Shown here in pieces: positions 4,927 to 14,299 of a DNA stretch of 64,000 nt (its first letter is position 1; the number at the start of each line of letters is the position of its first letter). Under the pieces are notes generated by a model. It did not search any database. It was not told where the DNA came from and saw only the letters and a list, made by a program, of their open reading frames with translations. Made by a program: the position numbers and the translations under genes. This stretch comes from a virus. The DNA is taken from the IMG/VR virus record IMGVR_UViG_3300047300_000501, positions 1 through 64,000 of that record; one strand, written 5' to 3'.

Positions 4927-5304
4927 ATGACTATTTGTGGACCTGAGATTTTTGGTGCTGATCCTGTTAGGATTAAGTGGAATGTTGTTAGAGGAGATAC
5001 TGCTTCTATCAGAGTTGAGTTTTTAAATGATGATGAAGTAACATATTTTGATACCTCTGATTGGACCTACTCTGCAAGTTCCTATGATCCAAAGGGAGAC
5101 ATTATTGATGAACTTACAGTTACCCCAGGAAATGGATATGTAGATATTCTTGCAGGTCCTGACCTTACACAATATTGGGGAACTGGATACGGATCTCAAT
5201 TAGCAGAGTTGTCATTTGACTTACAGGTAACAATTGATGATCTTGTGTGGACACCAGTGATTGGAAGCATCCTTGTAATTGGGGATGTAAGTGGTTCACT
5301 ATAA
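4927..5304 (+). CDS. Fibre/baseplate protein with KGDT-type N-terminal domain
   Basis: The 125-residue protein contains VVRGDTASIRVEF followed by alternating strands with W-T-Y. The core 'GDT-hydrophobic-x-hydrophobic ... D-hydrophobic-(S/T)-x-W/Y-x-hydrophobic' also occurs at 6896 and 15503. The pattern resembles N-terminal domains of siphovirus baseplate upper proteins (BppU-like), which attach receptor-binding proteins to the tail. First gene of the first adhesion cassette; the next gene starts in its stop codon (TAATG). Confidence 0.6.
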   Translation: MTICGPEIFGADPVRIKWNVVRGDTASIRVEFLNDDEVTYFDTSDWTYSASSYDPKGDIIDELTVTPGNGYVDILAGPDLTQYWGTGYGSQLAELSFDLQVTIDDLVWTPVIGSILVIGDVSGSL

Positions 5305-5390
5305 TGGCTGTTATTAAAGTAACTAGTCCTAAGCCACAATTGCCTTCTGTTATTAAAGTTGGTAATAAGACTTACAAAGTAAATAAATGA
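5304..5390 (+). CDS. 28-residue basic peptide
   Basis: MAVIKVTSPKPQLPSVIKVG then NKTYKVNK. It contains an internal (V)IKV repeat and eight lysines or so. It overlaps the 4927 stop codon (TAATG) and ends in the TGA that forms part of the next promoter. It could be a small virion or linker peptide; function unknown. Confidence 0.5.
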   Translation: MAVIKVTSPKPQLPSVIKVGNKTYKVNK

Positions 5391-5396
5391 TATAAT
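5388..5396 (+). promoter_or_regulatory. Extended -10, leaderless-type promoter
   Basis: TGA-TATAAT with 6 bases (AACAAC) to the ATG at 5403. The TGA is also the stop codon of the 5304 gene. Confidence 0.65.
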
Positions 5397-5402
5397 AACA
5401 AC

Positions 5403-5684
5403 ATGGCTACTCACTCACTACAAACATTATCTAATACAACTCCACTACGATTGACCCCAAACGGTGTTCACTCTGGCATGGATATAACTCTTCAAAACGT
5501 AAATGATTCTGGATATGTTTATGTTGGTGGATCAGATGTATCAACAACTAATTATGGATTTAGAATTATGCCAAACCATTCGATATCATTTGAGTTGCCA
5601 GGTAGCGATTCTTTGTATGCAGTATCTTCTGTAAATGCGATGAAGGTTGCAGTTTTGCAAACTAATCTTGAGGCTGGTCAGTAA
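5403..5684 (+). CDS. Small beta-rich virion protein (93 aa)
   Basis: Contains TPLRLTPNGVHSGMDITLQN, then a GYVYVGGSDVSTTNYGFRI segment and SFELPGSDSLYAVSS. The 'ITLQNVNDSGYVYVGGSDVST..NYGF.I.P..S..F.L...D.LY' arrangement looks like small decoration or tail proteins of environmental phages. It is probably a structural accessory protein of the fibre. Leaderless-type start. Confidence 0.55.
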   Translation: MATHSLQTLSNTTPLRLTPNGVHSGMDITLQNVNDSGYVYVGGSDVSTTNYGFRIMPNHSISFELPGSDSLYAVSSVNAMKVAVLQTNLEAGQ

Positions 5685-6130
5685 TGGCACGTTTTACACA
5701 TCCAGCATTTGGGGATGTAGGTGGACTCACTACAGAAATTAAAAGTTATGCTCCTATATGGTCTGGCACAGGACTTGCATTTACTGGTACTCCAGCAACA
5801 GGATCTTATATTAAAATAGGAAACCTAATACAAGTTCAAATGGATGTATTGTTTACAACAGTTACTAATTTTGGAACTGGTCAATATTCTCTAACATTGC
5901 CAATAGCATCTAAGTATCATACAGATGTTTATGGTGGATCTATTCATCATGCAAATAATGGTGCTACTGATCACTACAGCCTTAAGGGTCATCTGTCCCC
6001 TGGAAGTATTGGCATGACAGTTTGGAACTTAAAGTCAAGTGCTCTTGATGAACCATTTGATCACAATTCACCATTTATATTAGACATCAATGATAAATTT
6101 CATATGTCATTTTCTTATATCTGTGAATAA
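5684..6130 (+). CDS. Fibre tip / receptor-binding-like protein (148 aa)
   Basis: After an N-terminal MARFTHPAFGDVGGLTTEIK, the chain continues WSGTGLAFTGTPATGSYIKI and IGNLIQVQMDVLFTTVTNFG. This matches C-terminal receptor-binding domains of phage fibres, in which W-x-G-x-G-x-x-x-G...G.Y.k.G..v.v...v forms a jelly-roll. His-rich surface residues (IHHANNGATDHY) follow. Start overlaps the 5403 stop (TAATG), so both are probably co-translated. Confidence 0.6.
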   Translation: MARFTHPAFGDVGGLTTEIKSYAPIWSGTGLAFTGTPATGSYIKIGNLIQVQMDVLFTTVTNFGTGQYSLTLPIASKYHTDVYGGSIHHANNGATDHYSLKGHLSPGSIGMTVWNLKSSALDEPFDHNSPFILDINDKFHMSFSYICE

Positions 6131-6135
6131 TAATA

Positions 6136-6144
6136 TGAGATAAT
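6136..6144 (+). promoter_or_regulatory. Extended -10, leaderless-type promoter
   Basis: TGA-GATAAT, 6 bases (AGCAGC) before the ATG at 6151. Confidence 0.55.
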
Positions 6145-6150
6145 AGCAGC

Positions 6151-6888
6151 ATGGCTGTTTCTAAATCAATGGATTTTCCTGGTGCAAAAAAATCTTCTTA
6201 TGCTGCACAAGTAGAGCAGAGTCAAGCAAATCCTTATCAAGAAAATGTATTATCCTTTCTTCCAGTTCCAGGCCCAGTAGGTCCACAGGGGTCACCAGGA
6301 AGAGATGGCAAGGACGGCAAAGATGGAAAGCAGGGGCCAGAAGGTCCAGAAGGAAAACCAGGACCAAAAGGTTTACAAGGGCCTCCAGGCAAAGATGGAT
6401 TAAGTTCTTTATCATCTTCAGGACAACAAGCAGGATGGGCCTCATATCATAATAAAGTTGAGAAACCGTTCAAACTTGGAATATCTGAAGGAGAAGATGG
6501 ATGGGTAACAGTATTTTTACTTTCTGATGGATTGTCTAATGAGAAGTATTTGCCAAAAGGTTGCACTCCTTTGTGGAATGATCATGCAAGAGCCTTTAAT
6601 TTCAGGGGACTTGAAGAAGGCGCTCAAGTATTCATAACTTATAGTTTTGAATTGACTACCTATAGCAGTAATACTGAGGTGTGGATTAGAACATATTCTG
6701 CAAATAGCGATTTAGATATTTCTCAATTTATTGGATCACTTAAATATCAGCATACTTATCCAATTACCGTAACCCAGCACATTTTTATTGAAAATCAAAA
6801 AATATGGGGAAATGGTGCGGTACCACAGATACGTACTGATTACGATGCCTCAGTAGTTCTTAAATCTATATACGTCAGCGTGGTATAA
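6151..6888 (+). CDS. Collagen-like fibre protein (245 aa)
   Basis: Residues about 38-85 are an uninterrupted run of Gly-X-Y triplets (for example GPVGPQGSPGRDGKDGKDGK, then GPEGPEGKPGPKGLQGPPGK). This predicts a trimeric collagen-like stalk. The N-terminal part is short and polar and may be the tail anchor. The C-terminal 155 residues are beta-rich (FKLGISEGEDGWVTVFLLSD onward) and probably form the trimerisation or receptor-binding head. Collagen-like stalks are common in phage fibres. Confidence 0.8.
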   Translation: MAVSKSMDFPGAKKSSYAAQVEQSQANPYQENVLSFLPVPGPVGPQGSPGRDGKDGKDGKQGPEGPEGKPGPKGLQGPPGKDGLSSLSSSGQQAGWASYHNKVEKPFKLGISEGEDGWVTVFLLSDGLSNEKYLPKGCTPLWNDHARAFNFRGLEEGAQVFITYSFELTTYSSNTEVWIRTYSANSDLDISQFIGSLKYQHTYPITVTQHIFIENQKIWGNGAVPQIRTDYDASVVLKSIYVSVV

Positions 6889-6889
6889 T
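6881..6889 (+). promoter_or_regulatory. Extended -10, leaderless-type promoter
   Basis: TGG-TATAAT, 6 bases before the ATG at 6896. It overlaps the stop codon of the collagen-like gene. Confidence 0.65.
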
Positions 6890-6895
6890 AAAACT

Positions 6896-7258
6896 ATGGC
6901 ATTTCCAGGAACATATAATATTAACTATTACAAGGGTGACACCCTAGAGTTTCGTGTTTACCCAAAATTAGCAGACGGAACAGCATATGATCTAACTGGT
7001 TATACTGTAAAATTTTCTTTTTCTACAGCCCGTGGATCTGCTGGTAGTTCAAACTATCACGAGGCATATGCATCTATATCATCAGACAAGACTTATGTTA
7101 CTTGCGTAATCAGACCAGCAGACGCATCAAGTTTAAATGCTGGTACTTCATATGTTTACGATGTTGAAGTTACAAAATCTGCAACACCATACCCATTTGT
7201 TCATACAATTTTGACTGGCAATATAACAGTTACAGATCAAGTGAGCGTAACAGTATAA
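6896..7258 (+). CDS. KGDT-domain fibre/baseplate protein (120 aa)
   Basis: MAFPGTYNINYYKGDTLEFR starts a single domain: YKGDTLEFRVY..., YDLTGYTVKFSF, then TCVIRPADASSLNAG and a final TGNITVTDQVSV. This is the clearest copy of the BppU-N-like fold also suggested for 4927 and 15503. The domain probably docks fibre subunits onto the tail. It is followed by TAATG coupling to the 7258 gene. Confidence 0.65.
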   Translation: MAFPGTYNINYYKGDTLEFRVYPKLADGTAYDLTGYTVKFSFSTARGSAGSSNYHEAYASISSDKTYVTCVIRPADASSLNAGTSYVYDVEVTKSATPYPFVHTILTGNITVTDQVSVTV

Positions 7259-7848
7259 TGGTAAATGTTTTATTGTCAAACGACGATCTCTCAGTTCTTG
7301 GTGGACCAGAAACAGTTAACGTCGAAATTGATTTTGGGCCAGAAGGCAATCGTGGAAGTCAAATTTTTGTAAATAATGGAAAGCCTATTATTGGTGGAGA
7401 TGGACTTACTGTTTTAGCCCCAGACTGCCAACTATTTGACCTTTACATAAACATACTGTCTTCTGATAGTGAGTATCAGTATGTCTATCAACTTCAAAAT
7501 GTTTTGGGTACTGCTACATGGGTAAAACTTTTTAAACTTGTATCAAATATTTATAGCAAGAATTATGCAACAGTAACATTTGTCAATGGTGAGGCAAACA
7601 TTAATGTTCCTGTTGCTGAGATACTCCCCTCTGATTTTGTAGGTACAGCATCTTCTGAAAACTTTAACATTCAGCATAACATTTTAAATCAATTACCAAT
7701 AGTATCTGCTATATCTGTAGGAGAGATTTCAAACTCTAATGGTGCCCTTGTTTTGCCTATAACCCTGACTGCTCATGAACTTGTAAGCGGATCTTTTGAG
7801 CCTATTGCTTCTGAAAAGTCAGTTCATCTCTTTATTACTATGGTATAA
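7258..7848 (+). CDS. Fibre-associated structural protein (196 aa)
   Basis: The N-terminal half contains VNVEIDFGPEGNRGSQIFVN, which resembles the 'D.G..G.rGs.i..g.g.P' segment often found at the start of phage minor tail proteins. The rest is beta-rich (YQYVYQLQNVLGTATWVKLF). It has no membrane spans and no cysteine cluster. Translationally coupled to 6896. Confidence 0.5.
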   Translation: MVNVLLSNDDLSVLGGPETVNVEIDFGPEGNRGSQIFVNNGKPIIGGDGLTVLAPDCQLFDLYINILSSDSEYQYVYQLQNVLGTATWVKLFKLVSNIYSKNYATVTFVNGEANINVPVAEILPSDFVGTASSENFNIQHNILNQLPIVSAISVGEISNSNGALVLPITLTAHELVSGSFEPIASEKSVHLFITMV

Positions 7849-7849
7849 T
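7841..7849 (+). promoter_or_regulatory. Extended -10, leaderless-type promoter
   Basis: TGG-TATAAT, 7 bases before the ATG at 7857. It overlaps the stop of the 7258 gene. An alternative ATG at 7853 would be only 3 bases away. Confidence 0.65.
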
Positions 7850-7856
7850 CTTATGT

Positions 7857-8576
7857 ATGGCTTCAGAAAATATAGGTAGCGTTTACCCAACAAAGATCCC
7901 TGGACTTGAAGATCCAGCAGATATTCAGGCAGCACTTCGTCTATACCATTATGGTACAACAAGCACTATCTCAACTGAAGCAGATATCATTCCAGAGTCT
8001 GTAGTAGGCCATATCAAGGCTTTAGATACAAGACTAGATGCAATAGAGTTAGACGGTATTGGATCTGAGATATCAGACACAATGCCAACAGGTGTAGACA
8101 ATGGATTTATTTGGGTAAACTCAACTGGTTCAGCACAAAGTCTAAGTGTACCAGTTTGGAAACTTAAAAGTAGCGGTAATTTATCTGGAGAGTCTCTTAC
8201 AGTTTCCTCCCTTGATGGAGAAAAGTTATTTGTTATATTGAAAGACTGGAGTCACGATAATTCTGGCTCAGTTGATTTTTCTTTAAGATTTAACAATGAT
8301 TCTGGACCAAACTATGTAAATACAGGTGGAATTGTTTCTGGAAGTCACCTAAGTTCACCAGAATTTCCTAGCAGCGGAACATACGACATGACAGTAACTG
8401 TTGACCTAGCAAATACAGCATCATCACTTAAGCCAGTGTCAACAATTGCAGATATTGCTGCTGGTTCTTATTTTGGTTATTATAAAAACACATCTCCTAT
8501 AACCTCTCTTCAAATTAGTCTTCCAACAGGAACAGCATTTGATTCTGGTTCTTATGAAGTTTGGAGTTACGAATAA
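7857..8576 (+). CDS. Tail fibre protein (239 aa)
   Basis: The N-terminal part (VYPTKIPGLEDPADIQAALR, LYHYGTTST, then VVGHIKALDTRLDAIELDGI) is the familiar attachment and coiled-coil region of siphovirus fibres. The C-terminal 140 residues are beta-rich (jelly-roll-like) and end YEVWSYE. Probably a trimeric fibre. Its stop overlaps the ATG of the 8576 gene. Confidence 0.6.
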   Translation: MASENIGSVYPTKIPGLEDPADIQAALRLYHYGTTSTISTEADIIPESVVGHIKALDTRLDAIELDGIGSEISDTMPTGVDNGFIWVNSTGSAQSLSVPVWKLKSSGNLSGESLTVSSLDGEKLFVILKDWSHDNSGSVDFSLRFNNDSGPNYVNTGGIVSGSHLSSPEFPSSGTYDMTVTVDLANTASSLKPVSTIADIAAGSYFGYYKNTSPITSLQISLPTGTAFDSGSYEVWSYE

Positions 8577-8701
8577 TGGCTAAAAATAAAACTACTGAAG
8601 AGCAACTGCGTGAAAGCGGTATTGCAAAACTTGTTGCAGTAACTGGAATCACAGAGGCAGAATTAAGAGCATTGGGGATAACATCAGATGGCAACAATTA
8701 A
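8576..8701 (+). CDS. 41-residue helical peptide
   Basis: MAKNKTTEEQLRESGIAKLV AND then AVTGITEAELRALGITSDGNN in two segments: one or two short amphipathic helices ending in a polar tail. The ATG overlaps the 7857 stop, and its own 3' end overlaps the next gene by 14 bases. It could be a small fibre chaperone or linker. Function unknown. Confidence 0.55.
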   Translation: MAKNKTTEEQLRESGIAKLVAVTGITEAELRALGITSDGNN

Positions 8702-9311
8702 TTCAGATGGTAAAGTAGCATATATCTATAAGGACGATGTTTGGTATGCAATTGGTGGGGCTGTTAATACAAATCAAGAGTATACTTGGACTGCAGATCA
8801 GACATTTTCAGCAGTAGTCAACTTTGACATGGTAGCAAACGCTAAAGCAGGCGTTAATAATTTTCAAAATCCTACAGCAAGAAACTCAGCAATTCCATCA
8901 CCAACTAATGGTATTGTTTGTTTTGTTAGACAAGAAGATGACGGCACAGTCATTAATCAGGTCCAGTATTACCATAATGGTGAGTGGAGATATGCTTATG
9001 ATGCTTTTTCATTTTTAACTAAAACTGCAGATTACACAATAGAGAAAAAAGATTCTGGAAAAACTATCATGGTTACATCTTCAGATGATGTTGTTATTAC
9101 GGTACCTGCAAACAGCACAACACCATTTATAGTAGGGCAAAAAATCGAAATTGTTAGAAATGGTATTGGCAATGTTTCTATTGCTGGAGCGCTTGGTGTA
9201 ACTATTAATAGCAAGAATTTAAATAAAAAAATTGCTGCTCAGTTTTCTGGAGCAGTCCTTACAAAGGTTGATACAAATACCTGGTTGCTAATAGGCGATT
9301 TGACGGCGTAG
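8688..9311 (+). CDS. Tail fibre protein with a 'GDL' C-terminal domain (207 aa)
   Basis: The middle part contains TNGIVCFVRQEDDGTVINQV and YYHNGEWRYAY, a common fibre-shaft module. The C-terminal part (DYTIEKKDSGKTIMV ... W..IGDLTA) is the widespread phage-fibre C-terminal domain that ends in W-x(2-4)-GDL. The 19207 protein ends the same way (WLVFGDLSA). Probably part of the host-range apparatus. Confidence 0.6.
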   Translation: MATINSDGKVAYIYKDDVWYAIGGAVNTNQEYTWTADQTFSAVVNFDMVANAKAGVNNFQNPTARNSAIPSPTNGIVCFVRQEDDGTVINQVQYYHNGEWRYAYDAFSFLTKTADYTIEKKDSGKTIMVTSSDDVVITVPANSTTPFIVGQKIEIVRNGIGNVSIAGALGVTINSKNLNKKIAAQFSGAVLTKVDTNTWLLIGDLTA

Positions 9312-9317
9312 GTTCAC

Positions 9318-10802
<1,485 letters not shown>

Positions 10803-10814
10803 GGGGTAATACTT

Positions 10815-11024
10815 ATGTCAGAAAAGAAAAGGTCTGTAAAACCTTGGGACTTGCTTAACCCAAGCAAAGACCACGCAACTGATGAAGAAGCACAAAAAAG
10901 ATATGATATCTGTGATTGGTGTCCAGAATTTATTTCTTTAACTAAACAATGTAAAAAATGCGGATGTTTTATGAATTTAAAAGTTAAGTTGCAAGAAGCC
11001 TCATGTCCTTTAGGAAAATGGTAA
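10815..11024 (+). CDS. Small Cys-rich protein of the CKKCGCFM...CPL.KW type
   Basis: The 69-residue protein has CDWCPEF, CKKCGCFMNLK and a final CPLGKW, the same layout as the 3295 protein. The six cysteines suggest one or two zinc sites. AAGGGG lies 8 bases before the ATG. It sits between the Hint adhesin and the modification genes and overlaps the next tiny gene (TAATG). Function unknown. Confidence 0.75.
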   Translation: MSEKKRSVKPWDLLNPSKDHATDEEAQKRYDICDWCPEFISLTKQCKKCGCFMNLKVKLQEASCPLGKW

Positions 11025-11110
11025 TGATAAAGATATTTAAAAGTATAATGTTTAGGTACAAAGAAAAAAGAAAGTATAAAAATATTAAAAGATCTAATTG
11101 GATTTACTAA
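11024..11110 (+). CDS. 28-residue highly basic peptide
   Basis: MIKIFKSIMFRYKEKRKYKN then IKRSNWIY: eleven Lys/Arg residues or so, predicted helical. The ATG overlaps the stop of 10815, and its TAA overlaps the ATG of the 11110 gene, so it is exactly embedded in a translationally coupled chain. Function unknown; it may simply carry ribosomes into the next gene. Confidence 0.5.
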   Translation: MIKIFKSIMFRYKEKRKYKNIKRSNWIY

Positions 11111-12039
11111 TGCTATTTGATATTTTTAAAACTGGCATTATTCCACATAATAGACCAGAAACAAAAGACAAGACAAGCGTACTTGTTACGCATGCAGAAA
11201 TAGATAGGCCAGAGTACAGTTATGACTGGAATTCAGATGGCATTAGGTCTGTTGAATTTAGCACAAAGCCAAGTATTGTTGCTTTAGGATGCTCGATTAC
11301 TTTGGGTCAGGGTCTTCCAGTAGAACTCAGGTGGACAGAACTTTTAGCAAAAAAACTAAACAAAACAGTAGGAAATATATCTTATAGTGGTGGATCTGCA
11401 GCACAAGTTATTTCTAGTTTTTTTGGAATGATCGACAAATATAATTATAAGCCAGAATATGTTATTGCTAACCTTCCGCCATTTGAAAGATTTTATTTTA
11501 TTGACGGTAAAGGTGAAAAAATGAAAGACTATTGGTTAGGTAATAAGCCTAGAAAAACAAAAGATCAGGCTCCTTGGGATTATGGTGCAACAATCCCATA
11601 CGAGTGGGTTTATTATAATAATCTAAACCATATCAAGATGTTAGAAGTTTTTTGCAAAGCAAATGATATTAAGTTAATTTGGTCAACCTGGAGCAATGCG
11701 TTGTCTCAAGAACACGAGTCATTTTTGTTAGATAATTTTGAAGGATATGTTGTAGATACTGTTAAAAAGCAGTTTCCACCACACTTTGAGTTTTATGTTA
11801 ATCCAAAAGAAGTTGATGGGCTTTTACCATTTTATAAAATGAATAATTGGGATAATATAAAATGTCATATTAAAGAAAGCCTAGACACCCCTGACATTTT
11901 TGATTATGCTTATGATTATCATAAAATAGGCAGGGCACCAGATAGAGATGTGACCAGAACACCACATCCAGGTGTGCATAAACATATACATTGGGCAGAG
12001 TTTTACTTTGATATAATTAAATCTATGGAGACAGAATAA
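11110..12039 (+). CDS. SGNH/GDSL-like hydrolase (309 aa)
   Basis: VALGCSITLGQGL (S62) corresponds to block I of SGNH hydrolases, with GCS replacing GDS. NISYSGGSAAQVISS supplies the block II Gly, VIANLPPFERF the block III region and TPHPGVHKHIHW the C-terminal Asp/His block. Family members deacylate or esterify carbohydrates and lipids. Start ATG 11110 (TAATG overlap) is preferred to the in-frame TTG at 11098. Next to an oxygenase and a glycosyltransferase, it probably helps modify a glycan on the virion or host surface. Confidence 0.65.
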   Translation: MLFDIFKTGIIPHNRPETKDKTSVLVTHAEIDRPEYSYDWNSDGIRSVEFSTKPSIVALGCSITLGQGLPVELRWTELLAKKLNKTVGNISYSGGSAAQVISSFFGMIDKYNYKPEYVIANLPPFERFYFIDGKGEKMKDYWLGNKPRKTKDQAPWDYGATIPYEWVYYNNLNHIKMLEVFCKANDIKLIWSTWSNALSQEHESFLLDNFEGYVVDTVKKQFPPHFEFYVNPKEVDGLLPFYKMNNWDNIKCHIKESLDTPDIFDYAYDYHKIGRAPDRDVTRTPHPGVHKHIHWAEFYFDIIKSMETE

Positions 12040-12632
12040 TGGATAGGATTGAGTTGGCACCTGGAATTATGTCTTATAAAAAAGTCATAAATCAAGAAAC
12101 CCCATTAGACAAACAGATAGAGTTTGCAATGAGTAAAATTGGTTTAAACTGGGAGCCAGCATATGTAAGGACAAATGGTGAAAATATGATAGATAAGAGT
12201 GCTAGGGATACAGGTAGTTTCTTTATCAACTCCTACGACCATCTTATTGACAATCACTCAACACCAATAGACTCCTTTTTTACATTATTATCTAATTTAT
12301 TTTTAAATAAGTTTAAACCAATACATGAGGATTATAAGAATTATTATCAAATATCTACAAAAACACAAGAGGCTTATAGTATTCTAAAATATGGAATTGG
12401 TCAAAATTTTATTAATCATATAGACGATCTAGATAACACGAGAAAAATTTCTATGGTTTATTATATAAATGATGAATACACTGGGGGAGAAATTGTTTTT
12501 CCTAGGTTTGGTTTAAACTATAAGCCACAAGCAGATGAAATGATTATGTTTCCTTCTACATACGTCTACAATCACTCAGTTCTTCCTGTGGTTGAAGGAA
12601 ACAGGTATGCTGTAGTTAGTTGGTTAAGATGA
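12039..12632 (+). CDS. 2-oxoglutarate/Fe(II) oxygenase, prolyl-hydroxylase-like
   Basis: The HxD...H...R signature is complete: H127-x-D129 in INHIDD, H179 in VYNHSV and R189 in GNRYAVVSW. The flanking YYINDEYTGGEIVFP and MIMFPS segments are typical of the P4H/2OG-Fe(II) fold. The enzyme would hydroxylate an unidentified substrate; the (VTP)n adhesin encoded just upstream is proline-rich and is an attractive but untested target. Its ATG lies in the stop of 11110, and it overlaps the next gene by ATGA. Confidence 0.75.
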   Translation: MDRIELAPGIMSYKKVINQETPLDKQIEFAMSKIGLNWEPAYVRTNGENMIDKSARDTGSFFINSYDHLIDNHSTPIDSFFTLLSNLFLNKFKPIHEDYKNYYQISTKTQEAYSILKYGIGQNFINHIDDLDNTRKISMVYYINDEYTGGEIVFPRFGLNYKPQADEMIMFPSTYVYNHSVLPVVEGNRYAVVSWLR

Positions 12633-14251
12633 TAGATACTTTATCTTGTCGCTCAATTCATCAAGAAAAGTTTTTAGATTATGAATTTGATACTGTATGT
12701 ATTAATAACTTTACTATAAAAAATGATGATGGACCAATAATAAATGTACCTGGAGAAACTTATTTGTTTCATACAGATGCTGCCTTTGGTCACTCATTAA
12801 TGGATATTTATGCACAGTTTAAAATTTTACAGTTAAAATATAAAAAGATAAAGCCATTTTTTTATGAAACACATGATAGAAGATTTAATCAAAATAAAAT
12901 AACAATAGATCAAATGAGTTCTCTTGGATATGAAAATCCAACGGTTTTCAATATTTCAGTTGGAAATTATTCTTTTGAAAAAGTTATAATGTTTTTTGAT
13001 ATGAATCTTACATTTCCACAAGAGTTTTACTCAAACAACGGTGCTACAAGATCACTGTTCTATTTTCCTTTTTGTGACTGTCCAGTGGGATCATTACCAT
13101 CTAATCTACCGTGTGGCCAAAGTGAGCACTTTAAGTATAACTACTTAGCAATAGATATTCTAAAGCAAAGTTTTAAAGAATTTTTTAGTGATAGTAAAAC
13201 AGAAAATATTTTTGTTTCAAGAGAAAGATATAATAAAAGACATAAGGAGCAAATTGAACTTTATTCCAATAAAGAGTCTTTATCAGACAAAGAGAAGGAA
13301 TGGTATTGGTTTGCTAAATGGAGATATTCTGAAAAAGATGAGTACATACAACAAATGTTTAAAGACAGCGGGTATACCATTATCTACCCAGAAGATCATA
13401 GCCTAATAGAACAAATAAAGATATTTAGTTCTGCAAAAAATATTGCAGGGCTTTCTGGCACTTGGTTGTTTAATTCTTTTTGGGGAAACAAAGAAACTAA
13501 TGTGTTTGAAATTTCAGCAGTTCCAAATCACAGATATCATTATAAACAGTTTGCAGACTATGCTGGGGTAAATCATTCTTATATTAATGTTGTTGGATTG
13601 TCAGAAGAAGAAACAAAAACCGTCATTCAGGAAAGTATTGATAAAATGCATAAAGATACCTCACCAATTATAGTTCCAGTAATTAATTTTGACCTTATTC
13701 AGCAAGCAATTGATGAAAAGAGAATTCATATATTTAAAAATGTTTTTCCAAAATTGCCATCATTGGATTCAATCATGTCTATGGTTTCTCAGTTTGTTGA
13801 TGAAGACCTAGAAAAATTTCCAGATAGATCATATCTGTTAAGTGATTTTGTTGAAGGTGAGTCTTCTGATATGAGGCTTAAGTGTAGATTTTGGTCAAGG
13901 CTTGCACTTCAACTTTACGATCCAGAAGATAAATATTTATCAATTATTCCAGAACTGCTTCCAGTAACTGAATGGGGCCTTTCTCAATATTCCGCAGAAG
14001 TCTATGATGGAAACTTTGCACTAGTCTCACTTATGAAGAACCGTGGGGTAGTTGGAAGTAAACATAGCGACTATGTAGATCAATTTCAGTGGGTAGTTAA
14101 GGGAGAGATGATCTGGCGCACAGGTGAAACTCTAGAAAACGAGTATCATGTTGTAGAGGGTGACTTTATCTTTATACCAAAAAACTTGGTTCATGAGGTT
14201 GAAACCATCAAGGCACCAAGAGTAGCAATTAATTTAATTTTAAGAAACTAA
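12629..14251 (+). CDS. GT61-like glycosyltransferase fused to a cupin domain
   Basis: Residues about 45-345 look like glycosyltransferase family 61 (DUF563): FHTDAAFGHSLMDI, FVSRERYNKR, then GYTIIYPEDHSLIEQIKIFS, IAGLSGTWLFNSFW and NVFEIS. Residues about 440-540 form a cupin/JmjC-like barrel (FQWVVKGEMIWRTGET, VEGDFIFIPKNLVHEVETIK). The fusion suggests glycan transfer coupled to a metal-binding barrel. Start ATG 12629 (ATGA overlap) is used instead of TTG 12620. A terminator follows immediately. Confidence 0.6.
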   Translation: MIDTLSCRSIHQEKFLDYEFDTVCINNFTIKNDDGPIINVPGETYLFHTDAAFGHSLMDIYAQFKILQLKYKKIKPFFYETHDRRFNQNKITIDQMSSLGYENPTVFNISVGNYSFEKVIMFFDMNLTFPQEFYSNNGATRSLFYFPFCDCPVGSLPSNLPCGQSEHFKYNYLAIDILKQSFKEFFSDSKTENIFVSRERYNKRHKEQIELYSNKESLSDKEKEWYWFAKWRYSEKDEYIQQMFKDSGYTIIYPEDHSLIEQIKIFSSAKNIAGLSGTWLFNSFWGNKETNVFEISAVPNHRYHYKQFADYAGVNHSYINVVGLSEEETKTVIQESIDKMHKDTSPIIVPVINFDLIQQAIDEKRIHIFKNVFPKLPSLDSIMSMVSQFVDEDLEKFPDRSYLLSDFVEGESSDMRLKCRFWSRLALQLYDPEDKYLSIIPELLPVTEWGLSQYSAEVYDGNFALVSLMKNRGVVGSKHSDYVDQFQWVVKGEMIWRTGETLENEYHVVEGDFIFIPKNLVHEVETIKAPRVAINLILRN

Positions 14252-14299
14252 AAGGCACCCACAATAATATTTCTACTACCATAGGTGCCTTTAGTTTTT
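14251..14299. terminator. Bidirectional terminator
   Basis: AAAGGCACC (14251-14259) pairs with GGTGCCTTT (14284-14292), followed by AGTTTTT on the plus strand. It sits between the convergent ends of the 12629 and 14298 genes. Confidence 0.75.
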
